Shown: positions 1 to 7,178, numbered from the stretch's first letter. The stretch is 64,000 bases of DNA from Streptomyces sp. ATexAB-D23 (GCF_000373645.1 NZ_KB892001.1:66441-130440), one strand, 5' to 3'. Notes: generated by a model from the sequence alone, not told the origin. A program made the numbers and translations.

Positions 1-596
1 CCGCCGCTCGCCCAGCCGTAGCCGTCGGGCGCCAGGTTGAGCCCGCCCTTGACGTGCATCCGGCGGAACGGGGCGGCCTGCGAGACGGCCCAGCGGTCGG
101 TGCCGTTGACCGGGTTGAGCGCGAGGTTCTCGGCCGAACGCCAGAAGTTCTGCGTGGCGTTGCCGTCGAACCAGCCCGCGTCGACGGTGACGTCACCGTT
201 GAACGTGGTGTCGTCCGGGTTCAGCCCGAGACCGGCGATCGAGGTGTAGAAGCCGATCTGGGCGTTGATGTTGTCGTACGTGCCGGGCTTGAACATCAGC
301 GCGTAGCGGCCGGTGCCGAACTGCGCCGACTCCTGCTGCTTGAAGATCTCGTCGACCTTGCCCTGGATGTCCGGCGTCGACGGGTCGAACACCAGGACGT
401 TGGGGCCGAGATCGCCGCCGCCCTCGACGGCCTGCGCGTCCTGGCCGAAGGCGGTCTGCGCGGTGGGGACGGCGAGCAGCAGGGACGTGGCGAACGCGGC
501 GAACCCGAGGGCCCGCCCGCGGCGCCGCCTGCGGCGGGGTGTCGCCGAGGTCGGTGTGGGGGGAGTTGCGGGGGCTTCCGTGGGGGGAAGGTGCAT
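1..596 (-). CDS. Secreted beta-helix protein, GH55-like family, N-terminal part (runs off left edge)
   Basis: The first 198 codons are present, starting at ATG 596-594; the rest lies outside the window. Residues 1-45 form an export signal with an arginine run (around 21-28) followed by a hydrophobic stretch; the arginines make Tat export possible but unproven. The mature part contains FDPSTP, FKPGTY, GWFDGNATQNFWRSAEN and WAVSQAAPFRRMH, which I recognise from secreted Streptomyces proteins related to GH55 beta-1,3-glucanases and often labelled 'adenylyl cyclase' or 'factor 5/8 domain protein'. A polysaccharide-active role is inference. A LacI-type palindrome lies about 60 bp upstream, which fits carbohydrate control. 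Confidence 0.6.
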   Translation of the reverse strand, partial: MHLPPTEAPATPPTPTSATPRRRRRRGRALGFAAFATSLLLAVPTAQTAFGQDAQAVEGGGDLGPNVLVFDPSTPDIQGKVDEIFKQQESAQFGTGRYALMFKPGTYDNINAQIGFYTSIAGLGLNPDDTTFNGDVTVDAGWFDGNATQNFWRSAENLALNPVNGTDRWAVSQAAPFRRMHVKGGLNLAPDGYGWASG

Positions 597-656
597 GGAC
601 GTACGTCTCCTGAGTCGTGGTACGGGTGACACGACGAGCTGTCCGGAGAGCGCCGT

Positions 657-668
657 GAGAGCGCTCTC
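657..668. promoter_or_regulatory. LacI-family-type operator palindrome
   Basis: A perfect 12-bp palindrome GAGAGCGCTCTC sits in the divergent interval, 61 bp upstream of the secreted protein start at 596. The AGCGCT core is shared with the CebR (cellobiose repressor) operator of streptomycetes but the flanks differ, so a different LacI-family sugar repressor is more likely. No such repressor gene is in the window. Confidence 0.55.
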
Positions 669-879
669 TCGTGGGAGTTGATGGTTCCGTCGCCACCCGG
701 GAAACGTCAAGAGGTGTGCAACAGAAGCCTCACCCGAACCAGCTGAGCGCAACAATTAACGGCAGGGGAACGGCAATTGCCCCGTTCTGCGCTCAGTTCG
801 GGGTGCTCTTGGGTTCAGGAGATGATGTTGCGCCATTCGGTGACGACAGGCCCTTGGTCCCGATCCGAACGACAGGCCC

Positions 880-885
880 TAGGGT
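880..885 (+). promoter_or_regulatory. -10 hexamer for leaderless methyltransferase
   Basis: TAGGGT followed by exactly 7 nt and then GTG at 893. This spacing places the transcription start at the start codon, so the mRNA is predicted to be leaderless. No convincing -35 is seen. The same TAGGGT-plus-7 arrangement precedes dapE at 12436. Confidence 0.5.
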
Positions 886-892
886 CGTACGG

Positions 893-1522
893 GTGACCGA
901 ACTCGACGCCACCCGCGCCTATTACGACACCGTTGCCGAGGAGTACGCCGCGCGCGTCCCCGGCCTCTTCGCCGAGGACGTGACGGGGCGCGCGATGCTC
1001 GGTGCCTTCGCGGAGGAGGTGCGGGCGGACGGCGGCCTGCCGGTGGCCGATGTGGGCTGCGGGCCCGGCCATGTGACGGCCCATCTGGACGGACTCGGGC
1101 TCCGCGCCCATGGGGTGGACGCGTCGCCGCGGATGGTGGACGTCGCCCGGCGCCGCCACCCGGGACTCCGGTTCGAGTCCGGGGCGATGGACGCGCTCGG
1201 CCTGCCGGACGGCGGGCTGGGCGGGATCGTCGCCTGGTGGTCGATCCTGCACACCGCGCCGGAGCTCCTGCCTTCCCTCTTCGTCGAGTTCCGCCGCGTC
1301 CTGGCCCCCGGCGGCCGGCTGCTGCTGGGCTTCCACGCCGGGAACGGGGAGCCCTACACCGGACAGCCGCGGGCCGAAGGTGTCGCGTACGCCATCCACC
1401 TGCTGTCGCCCGACCGCGTCGGACAGCAGCTCGAAGAGGCCGGTTTCACCGTCACCGCCCGGCTGACCGCCGCGGGTGACCGCTGGCCCCAGGTGTGCCT
1501 GCTGGCGCGCGCGGGAACGTGA
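893..1522 (+). CDS. Class I SAM-dependent methyltransferase
   Basis: The protein is 209 aa. Motif I (DVGCGPGH, residues 53-60), a motif II-like acidic strand ending in HGVDASPRMV, and a post-motif LAPGGRLLLGF mark a small-molecule methyltransferase of the UbiE/Methyltransf_11 type. Substrate unknown. The GTG at 893 is preferred over an in-frame ATG at 671 because the extra N-terminus is low complexity, homologues begin near ATRAYYD, and a -10 hexamer lies 7 nt upstream. Convergent with the TetR gene, with a hairpin between them. Confidence 0.8.
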   Translation: MTELDATRAYYDTVAEEYAARVPGLFAEDVTGRAMLGAFAEEVRADGGLPVADVGCGPGHVTAHLDGLGLRAHGVDASPRMVDVARRRHPGLRFESGAMDALGLPDGGLGGIVAWWSILHTAPELLPSLFVEFRRVLAPGGRLLLGFHAGNGEPYTGQPRAEGVAYAIHLLSPDRVGQQLEEAGFTVTARLTAAGDRWPQVCLLARAGT

Positions 1523-1525
1523 GGA

Positions 1526-1563
1526 CCTGGCCGGCACCTTGGTCAGGTGGGGTGCCGGCCAGG
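1526..1563. terminator. Bidirectional terminator hairpin
   Basis: A perfect 13-bp stem (1526-1538 with 1551-1563) and a 12-nt loop lie just after the methyltransferase stop and before the convergent TetR stop. No T-tract, as is usual in streptomycetes. Confidence 0.6.
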
Positions 1564-1579
1564 GGCTGGGGTGCGCGCG

Positions 1580-2122
1580 TCAGGCGCGGGTGATGCGGGC
1601 GATGGCCTCGACGGTCAGGGCGCGGTCGTGCGGTTCGGTCTCCAGGGCGCGGTGGATCGACAACCCCTCGATCAGCGCGTCCAGCTGGCGGGCCGTCGCC
1701 GGGTCGAAGTGCCACTCCAGGGCGACCCGGCTGCGGCGCATCCACTCCCGGGTCAGCTCGCGGTAGGCGGGCTTGCGGGCGGCCAGGGTGTACAGCTCGT
1801 GGGTGAGGACCAGTTCGCGCTGGTTGCCGCCGGACAGGTGGTGCACCAGGTCGGCGACCGCCTCCCGGGCCTCGTCCCGCGTGGAGGCGGCGCCGAGGCG
1901 CTCCTCGAAGACGGCGACGATGCCGCTGGAGAAACGGGTGAACGCCTCCCGCAGCAGCTCGTCCATGCCCGCGAAGTGATACGTCATCGAGCCGAGCGGC
2001 ACGCCCGCGCGGGCGGCGACCTTGCGGTGCGAGGTCCCGGCGACCCCCTCCCGCGCGATCAGGTCGAGCGCCGCGCCGATGATGCGTTCCCGCCGCTCGG
2101 GGTCGTTCTGTCCGGTTGCCAC
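1580..2122 (-). CDS. TetR/AcrR family transcriptional regulator
   Basis: 180 aa. The N-terminal helix-turn-helix spans about residues 12-58 (IIGAALDLIAREG, SHRKVAARAGVPLGSMTYHF), followed by an all-helical ligand/dimer domain typical of TetR_C. Its start lies inside the 3' end of the upstream acetyltransferase gene (64-nt same-strand overlap), so the two are almost certainly co-transcribed. It is the obvious candidate to bind the twin palindromes at 2727-2759, repressing both its own operon and the divergent MFS exporter. The inducing ligand is unknown. Confidence 0.85.
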   Translation of the reverse strand: MATGQNDPERRERIIGAALDLIAREGVAGTSHRKVAARAGVPLGSMTYHFAGMDELLREAFTRFSSGIVAVFEERLGAASTRDEAREAVADLVHHLSGGNQRELVLTHELYTLAARKPAYRELTREWMRRSRVALEWHFDPATARQLDALIEGLSIHRALETEPHDRALTVEAIARITRA

Positions 2123-2724
2123 GCTGAGTCCTCGTCGTCCCTCGTCTGGATCGAACGGATCACCCGGGCCGGATTGCCCACGGCGACCACGTTGGCGGGG
2201 ATGTCCTTGGTGACGACGGCTCCCGCGCCGATGACGCTGTTCTCCCCGATGGTCACCCCGGCGAGCACGATCGCCCCGCCGCCGAGCCAGACATTGTCGC
2301 CGATCGTGATCGGCCGCGCCGCCTCCAGCTTGTCCCGGCGGGGCTCGGGCTCCACCGGGTGGGTGGGCGTGAGCAGCTGGACGTTCGGCCCGATCTGGCA
2401 GTCACGGCCGATGGTGATGGGGGCGACGTCCAGGGCGGTGAGGTTGTAGTTGACGAAGGTGTCCTCGCCGACCGTGATGTACGTGCCGTAGTCGACGTAC
2501 AGGGGCGGCCGGATGTGCGCACCGGCGCCGAGACCGCCGAGGAGTTCGGCGACCACGGGCCGCGCCGCGTCCGGGTCCTCGGTGTAGGCGGCGAGGTAGC
2601 GGGCGGCCAGCCGCACGGCACGCCGCTGGGCCTCGACGATCTTCGGGTCGTCGGCGATGTAGAGGTCCCCGGCGAGCATCCGCTCCTGGTTGGTACGCGG
2701 GTCTCCCGCGAAGTGGTCCGTCAT
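2059..2724 (-). CDS. Maltose/galactoside O-acetyltransferase-like protein
   Basis: 221 aa, left-handed beta-helix acyltransferase. An N-terminal Mac domain (MLAGDLYIADDPKI) is followed by hexapeptide repeats such as ITIGRDCQIGPN and VTIGENSVIGAGAVV, with LLTPTHP supplying the active-site His region. The family transfers acetyl from acetyl-CoA to sugars or related hydroxyls. The roughly 25-residue polar tail after ARVIRSIQ is longer than usual and overlaps the tetR start. The ATG at 2724 abuts an operator palindrome, so repressor binding would cover the 5' end of the gene. Confidence 0.85.
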   Translation of the reverse strand: MTDHFAGDPRTNQERMLAGDLYIADDPKIVEAQRRAVRLAARYLAAYTEDPDAARPVVAELLGGLGAGAHIRPPLYVDYGTYITVGEDTFVNYNLTALDVAPITIGRDCQIGPNVQLLTPTHPVEPEPRRDKLEAARPITIGDNVWLGGGAIVLAGVTIGENSVIGAGAVVTKDIPANVVAVGNPARVIRSIQTRDDEDSAWQPDRTTPSGGNASSARRST

Positions 2725-2726
2725 GG

Positions 2727-2759
2727 GTACGATCGTACACTCAAGGCGTACGATCGTAC
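2727..2759. promoter_or_regulatory. Tandem TetR-type operators (two identical 12-bp palindromes)
   Basis: GTACGATCGTAC occurs at 2727-2738 and again at 2748-2759, exactly 21 bp (two helical turns) apart, between the acetyltransferase start (2724, minus) and the MFS start (2809, plus). Perfect dyads on the same helix face are typical of cooperative TetR binding. The regulator is most likely the TetR encoded at 1580-2122. Confidence 0.75.
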
Positions 2760-2808
2760 GTTCGTGGCGTCCGCCACCTTTCCGACCCGTCTGCCGAGGC
2801 CCCGCTGT

Positions 2809-4020
2809 ATGGATGCCGCCACACGCCGCTGGCGTGCCGCACTGTTTCTCTTCATGCTCGCCGCCGGCACCGGCATGGCCTCCTGGGTGGCGCGCACCCC
2901 GGCCGTGCGGGACGGGCTCGACGTGTCCACCGGGGCGATGGGCCTGGTGCTGTTCGGCCTTTCCACCGGCTCGATGGCCGGTGTCACGGCCTCCGGCCCG
3001 CTCGTACGCCGTTACGGGGGCCGGGCCACGATCCTCGGCGGGGCCTCGCTGATCGTCGCGGGCCTGCTCGTCGTCGCCGTGGGCACCGCCCTGCCGCTGG
3101 CGGCCGTGGTCTTCGGCGGACTGGCCCTGTTCGGCGGCGGGATGGGGATGAGCGAGGTCGCGTTCAACATCGAGGGCGCCGCCGTCGAGAGCGCCATCGG
3201 CCGGCCCGTCCTGCCGGTGCTGCACGGCTGCTTCAGCCTGGGCACCGTCGTCGGGGCGCTCCTCGGCATGGCGCTGACGGCGGTCGCGTTCCCCGTCGGA
3301 TGGCATCTGACACTCGTCGCGGTGCTGATAGCGGCGGCCGGTACGCGCGCGGTCCTCGCCATCCCGCACGGCACCGGCAAGGAGACCGGCCCGGCCGCCG
3401 GGTCCGGGCAGGGCGGCCTGCGGGGGCAGCTGCACGTGTGGCGGGACCGGCAGCTCGTCCTCATCGGCGTGATCGTGCTGGCCATGGCGTTCGCGGAGGG
3501 CGCGGCGAACGACTGGCTGCCGCTGCTGATGGTCGACGGGTACGAGGTGAGCGCCACCGCGGGCTCGCTGACCTTCCTGCTGTTCGCCTCCTCGATGACG
3601 CTCGGCCGGTTCGCCGGTGGCCCCCTGCTCGAACGGTTCGGCAGGGTGCGGGTCGTGCGGGTCAGCGGGGTGACGGCCGCGCTCGGCCTGGTGGTGGTGA
3701 TCGTCGCGCCGAGCCCGGTGATGGCGGGCGCCGCCACCGTGCTGTGGGGGCTCGGCGCCTCGCTCGGTTTCCCGGTCACCGTCTCCGCTGCGGGCGACCA
3801 TCCGCACGACGCGGCGGCCCGGGTCGCGGCCGTCTCCACGGCGGGCTACGGCGCCTTCCTGGTCGGCCCGCCCGCCCTCGGCTTCCTCGCCGACCACATC
3901 GGACTGCGCCTCGCGATGACGGTGGTCCTCGCCCTGGTGGCCGTCGCCGCGATGCTGGCCGGGGCGCTGGGCCCCGACCGCACCGCGACCGATCCGCGGA
4001 CCGAGCCGGTCACCCCCTGA
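2809..4020 (+). CDS. MFS transporter, YbjJ-like
   Basis: 403 aa, about 12 hydrophobic helices. The opening (ASWVARTPAVRDGL, then GAMGLVLFGLSTGS) and the first-loop motif GPLVRRYGGR match the YbjJ/YfcJ-type major facilitator group. ATG 2809 follows GAGG at 2796-2799 with 9-nt spacing. Divergent from the acetyltransferase-TetR operon with two operators between, so expression is probably derepressed by the same ligand; efflux of a sugar-like or toxic compound is inference. Its stop overlaps the convergent threonyl-tRNA synthetase gene by 11 bp. Confidence 0.82.
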   Translation: MDAATRRWRAALFLFMLAAGTGMASWVARTPAVRDGLDVSTGAMGLVLFGLSTGSMAGVTASGPLVRRYGGRATILGGASLIVAGLLVVAVGTALPLAAVVFGGLALFGGGMGMSEVAFNIEGAAVESAIGRPVLPVLHGCFSLGTVVGALLGMALTAVAFPVGWHLTLVAVLIAAAGTRAVLAIPHGTGKETGPAAGSGQGGLRGQLHVWRDRQLVLIGVIVLAMAFAEGAANDWLPLLMVDGYEVSATAGSLTFLLFASSMTLGRFAGGPLLERFGRVRVVRVSGVTAALGLVVVIVAPSPVMAGAATVLWGLGASLGFPVTVSAAGDHPHDAAARVAAVSTAGYGAFLVGPPALGFLADHIGLRLAMTVVLALVAVAAMLAGALGPDRTATDPRTEPVTP

Positions 4021-5251
4021 CCGGCTCCGCCTCCCCGTCGTCCCACAGCGCGGTGCTGTGCGCGGCGGTCAGCGCCCCGATCCGGGCCAGCACCTCACCG
4101 GCCGGCACCGGGTCGAGCCGACGGCCGTCGCGCAGCCGCAACGCGACGAGCCCGTCCGCCGCCTCCGCCGCGCCGATCACCGCCTGGTACGGCACCAGCC
4201 GGGCCCGGCGGATCCTGGCCCCGAGGCTCCCGTGTTCCCGGCCGCTGACCTCCGCGCGCAGCCCCATCTCGGCGCAGCGCCCGGCCAGCGCCTCGGCCTG
4301 CGGGAGTTCGGCGTCGGAGACGGGCATGACCATCAGCTGGACGGGGGCCAGCCAGCCCGGGAACGCGCCGCCGTGCTGCTCGACGAGATGGGCGACGGCC
4401 CGCTCCACACTGCCGATGATGCTGCGGTGCACCATGACCGGCCGGTGCTTCGCCCCGTCCGCGCCGGTGTAGTGCAGACCGAACCGCTCCGGCTGGTGGA
4501 AGTCGACCTGCACGGTCGACAGGGTCGACTCGCGGCCCGCCGGGTCCTCGACCTGGACGTCGATCTTCGGCCCGTAGAACGCGGCCTCGTCCTCGGCCGC
4601 CTCGTACGGCAGCCCGGACGCGTCCAGCACCTCGGTCAGCAGCGCGGTCGAGCGCCGCCACATCCTGGGGGCGGCGACGTACTTCCCGCCCGGCCCCGGC
4701 AGGGAGAGCCGGAAGCGGGCCGGGCGGATGCCCAGCGCCTCGTACGCCTGCCGGATCATGTCGAGCGCGCCCCGTGCCTCGTCGGCGACCTGGTCCAGGG
4801 TGCAGAAGATGTGCGCGTCGTTCAGCTGGATGGCACGCACCCGGGTCAGCCCGCCGAGCACCCCGGACAGCTCCGAGCGGTACATCCCGCCCAGCTCCGC
4901 CATCCGCAACGGCAGTTCGCGGTAGCTGTGCGCGCGGGAGCGGTAGATCACCGCGTGGTGCGGACACAGGCTCGGCCGCAGCACGACCTGCTCGGAGCCC
5001 AGGTCCATCGGCGGGAACATGTCGTCGCTGTAGTGCGACCAGTGCCCCGAGATCTCGTACAGCTCCCGTTTGCCGAGCACCGGCGAGTACACGTGGCGGT
5101 AGCCCGCCCGGCGCTCGGCGCCGCGGACGTACTCCTCCAGGGCGTGCCGCAGCGCCGCACCGTCCGGCAGCCAGTAGGGGAGGCCCGCCCCGATCAGCGG
5201 GTCGGTGTCGAACAGCTCCAGCTCACGGCCGAGCCTGCGGTGGTCGTGCAC
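4010..5251 (-). CDS. Short threonyl-tRNA synthetase lacking editing domain
   Basis: 413 aa against about 640 for standard bacterial ThrRS. It charges tRNA-Thr with threonine. The class II catalytic core and the C-terminal anticodon-binding domain are present; the N-terminal TGS and editing domains are absent. The zinc ligands are kept: Cys96 in LCPHH, His147 in NDAHIFC and the His of MVHRSIIGS. The GTG at 5251 is chosen over ATG 5293 because GAGGAG lies just upstream and 5293 falls inside the leader hairpin. Upstream is a Thr-rich leader peptide plus terminator. Probably an auxiliary paralogue, perhaps for resistance or threonine starvation; the housekeeping enzyme should be elsewhere. Confidence 0.85.
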   Translation of the reverse strand: MHDHRRLGRELELFDTDPLIGAGLPYWLPDGAALRHALEEYVRGAERRAGYRHVYSPVLGKRELYEISGHWSHYSDDMFPPMDLGSEQVVLRPSLCPHHAVIYRSRAHSYRELPLRMAELGGMYRSELSGVLGGLTRVRAIQLNDAHIFCTLDQVADEARGALDMIRQAYEALGIRPARFRLSLPGPGGKYVAAPRMWRRSTALLTEVLDASGLPYEAAEDEAAFYGPKIDVQVEDPAGRESTLSTVQVDFHQPERFGLHYTGADGAKHRPVMVHRSIIGSVERAVAHLVEQHGGAFPGWLAPVQLMVMPVSDAELPQAEALAGRCAEMGLRAEVSGREHGSLGARIRRARLVPYQAVIGAAEAADGLVALRLRDGRRLDPVPAGEVLARIGALTAAHSTALWDDGEAEPVRG

Positions 5252-5292
5252 GGTGGTCTCCTCGCGTACGGAGGGCGAGCGACCCCACGACA

Positions 5293-5320
5293 AAGCCCCG
5301 GGGCACTCGCCCCGGGGCTT
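5293..5320 (-). terminator. Attenuator/terminator hairpin in thrS leader
   Basis: A perfect 12-bp inverted repeat with a 4-nt loop, followed on the minus strand by TTT. It starts 13 nt after the leader-peptide stop and ends about 40 nt before the synthetase GTG. In ribosome-mediated attenuation, stalling at Thr codons would favour an alternative fold and read-through. I could not settle the antiterminator pairing by eye; the CCCGG run near 5341-5346 is one candidate. Confidence 0.65.
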
Positions 5321-5333
5321 GACTGGTCATCGG

Positions 5334-5384
5334 TCAGCGCGCCGGGACACTCTCCGGCGTCGTCGTCATAGCGGCACGCTTCAT
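5334..5384 (-). CDS. Threonine leader peptide of the short ThrRS gene
   Basis: A 16-codon ORF, MKRAAMTTTPESVPAR, with three consecutive ACG threonine codons at positions 7-9, ending 13 nt before the terminator hairpin that precedes the synthetase. Peptide, hairpin, structural gene is the classic layout of amino-acid attenuation, and the enriched residue matches the enzyme's substrate. A TAGCGT hexamer 7 nt before the ATG suggests a leaderless transcript beginning at this codon. Too short for standard gene calling. Function is inferred from layout only. Confidence 0.6.
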   Translation of the reverse strand: MKRAAMTTTPESVPAR

Positions 5385-5391
5385 GGGGGAG

Positions 5392-5397
5392 ACGCTA
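5392..5397 (-). promoter_or_regulatory. -10 hexamer of thrS leader transcript
   Basis: On the minus strand TAGCGT, then 7 nt, then the ATG of the Thr leader peptide. No clear -35 is visible upstream. Confidence 0.45.
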
Positions 5398-5455
5398 ACA
5401 GCCGTCCCGTACCGTGCGCGCGGGGTTTTTCCGCCCGTACGCGGGGAAGGCCGGC

Positions 5456-6163
5456 TCATGCCTTCTTGACCGAGTCGAGGTGGGCGAAGACCACGACGTT
5501 GTCCTCGTAGTCCTTGGCCTTCCGGTCGTAGTTGCCACCGCAGGTGATCAGGCGCAGCTGGGCGTCCGGGGTGTCGGCGTACACCTTCTTGTCGGGGAAG
5601 TCCGCCTTGCTGAACGTCTCCACGGTGTCGACCGAGAACGAGGCGACCGTGCCGTCGGCGCGGGTGATGTCGACGCTCGCGCCGGGCCGCAGGAAACGCA
5701 GCTGGAGGAAGACGGCCGGGCCGGTCGTCGTGTCGACATGGCCCGCGACGATCGACGCCCCGCGCTCGCCGGGCGTCACCCCGTCCTTGAACCAGCCGAC
5801 CAGGTTCTTGTCGTTCGGGGGCGGCGCGTCGAGCCGCCCGGACGCCCCGATCGACAGCTGGGTGAACGGCGCGTCCACCGCGATGGCCGGGATGCGCAGA
5901 CGCGTCGGCAGCGAGCGCGGCAGCGCGGGCGCGGGGCTCGGCGCGGCCGTCCCGGAGGCGGAGGCCGCGGGGGAGGGGGCGGCGGGCGCGACCGCGGCGG
6001 GCGGGGCGGGCGCCTTGTCGTCGACGGGGGCGCCGATGGAGTGGTAGATGAGCAGCGCGCCGAGGCCGGCCGCCGCGACGGGCCAGAACAGGGCCCGGCC
6101 GAGCGTGCCGGTGCCGGACGCGGCCCCGGTGGAGGGGGAGTCGGAGGACTGCGGGGCGGCCAT
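5456..6163 (-). CDS. Class F sortase
   Basis: 235 aa. One N-terminal membrane segment (about 22-42), a Pro/Ala-rich linker (50-85), then the sortase beta-barrel beginning SLPTRLRIPAIAVDAPF. The catalytic residues are His142 (VAGHVDT), Cys208 (ITCGG) and the downstream Arg in DRKAKDY. Sortases cleave a C-terminal sorting motif and transfer the protein to an acceptor, for class F a poorly known one. ATG 6163 follows GAAAGG. It is 124 bp downstream of a same-strand gene for a surface protein with a sorting-like C-terminus, the likely substrate. Confidence 0.88.
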   Translation of the reverse strand: MAAPQSSDSPSTGAASGTGTLGRALFWPVAAAGLGALLIYHSIGAPVDDKAPAPPAAVAPAAPSPAASASGTAAPSPAPALPRSLPTRLRIPAIAVDAPFTQLSIGASGRLDAPPPNDKNLVGWFKDGVTPGERGASIVAGHVDTTTGPAVFLQLRFLRPGASVDITRADGTVASFSVDTVETFSKADFPDKKVYADTPDAQLRLITCGGNYDRKAKDYEDNVVVFAHLDSVKKA

Positions 6164-6287
6164 GGGAACGTGCCTTTCGTGCGTGCGGTGCGGTTCGGGC
6201 GAGCGCGGACCCGGGAAACGCAGGCGCCGCGGTCGCCGTCCGCAGGGACGGCGACCGCGACGGCCAGGGGCCCGCTGAGCGGCCTGG

Positions 6288-6941
6288 TCAGGCCATCGCA
6301 CCGCCGGACGCCTGGCGGCGGCGGAGCCGGTACGCGGCGACACCCGCGCCGCCGAGCAGCAGCAGCGAACCGGCGGCCAGACCGCTGCCGGTCATCGCCA
6401 TCGCGCCGCCACCCGTGTGCATGCCGCCGCTGGGCTTGTCCTTCTTCCAGCCCTCGTCCTCGGACTTCGACGCGGAGCCGGTCTTGCCGCTCTCGTCGTT
6501 GCCCGGCTGCCACTCCTTGGCGACGGTGTTCGCGAGGGCGCCGCCTCCGGTGTGGACGCCGCCGTGGGGCTTGTCCTCGTCCTTGTACTTGCCACCCTCG
6601 TCACCGGGCTGCCAGCCCTCGGCGACGGACTTGGCGAGGGCGCCGCCTCCGGTGTGGACGCCGCCGTGGGGCTTGTCCTCGTCCTTGTACTTGCCACCCT
6701 CGTCACCGGGCTGCCACTCCTTGGCGACCGTCATCGACAGCGCGCCGCCTCCGGTGTGGACGCCGCCGTGCGGCTTGTCCTTCTTCCAGCCGTCGTCGTC
6801 GGACTTGCCGTGCTCGTGGGCGCTGGAGGAGCCGCCGTCGTGCTGGTCGGCGGCCACGGTCAGGGCGTAGGCCGAGGGAGCGGTGATCGTGAGGACCGCC
6901 GTCACGGCGGCCGAAGCGAACAGTGTGCGGGCAGAGCGCAT
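6288..6941 (-). CDS. Repeat-containing surface protein, candidate sortase substrate
   Basis: 217 aa. Signal peptide 1-27 (cleavage likely after AYA). The body carries four copies of a KPHGGVHTGGGAL-type unit (last one KPSGGMHTGGGAM), the middle ones with a 34-residue period, rich in Gly, His, Lys and Asp. The C-terminus has MAMTG (181-185), a hydrophobic segment (about 186-205) and an Arg-rich tail, the architecture of a sortase signal close to the LAXTG type. The ATG at 6941 follows AAGGA. The histidine-rich repeats could bind metal or polymers; that is speculation. No homologue of known function recognised. Confidence 0.75.
   Translation of the reverse strand: MRSARTLFASAAVTAVLTITAPSAYALTVAADQHDGGSSSAHEHGKSDDDGWKKDKPHGGVHTGGGALSMTVAKEWQPGDEGGKYKDEDKPHGGVHTGGGALAKSVAEGWQPGDEGGKYKDEDKPHGGVHTGGGALANTVAKEWQPGNDESGKTGSASKSEDEGWKKDKPSGGMHTGGGAMAMTGSGLAAGSLLLLGGAGVAAYRLRRRQASGGAMA
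6534..6737 (-). repeat. 102-bp tandem coding repeats in surface-protein gene
   Basis: Two nearly identical 102-bp units (starting at 6534 and 6636) encode the 34-residue repeats; diverged partial units flank them on both sides. The third positions are almost unchanged, which suggests recent duplication or gene conversion, and copy number may vary between strains. Confidence 0.7.
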
Positions 6942-7178
6942 CTGAACACATTTCCTTTCGTCGCCCCTGCGAGGAGTGACGGTGTGTCGACTCCCGGTGA
7001 CGCAGCGGCTACGTGATCCACCGTCAGTCGGAACGCCGGAGCGCGCCATCGGAGAGCCCCGCATTGGAGCTACGGCGTGGGCTCATCGAGTGGCGAAGAA
7101 CGGATAATCACCCGTTGGACGGCATGGCGCGCCCCACGAGGTTTGGGCACGGCCCACCCCGCACCGCGTTCCGCCCCG

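Noticed and set aside
671..892. Upstream extension of the methyltransferase to ATG 671
   Set aside because: Non-conserved, no ribosome site, and a -10 element lies inside it 7 nt before GTG 893.
2727..2759. Twin palindromes considered as attachment sites for integration
   Set aside because: No integrase or element boundary; position between divergent genes with a TetR fits operators better.
2059..3897. A 612-aa minus-strand frame running through the MFS gene into the acetyltransferase
   Set aside because: Only its last 221 residues are real; the upstream part is antisense to the MFS gene, lacks domains, and consists of the His/Asp/Gly/Arg-rich sequence typical of GC-rich shadow frames.
5385..5455. 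T-box riboswitch for the ThrRS gene
   Set aside because: The leader is under 150 nt, with no T-box consensus or specifier-loop architecture; a leader-peptide mechanism fits better.
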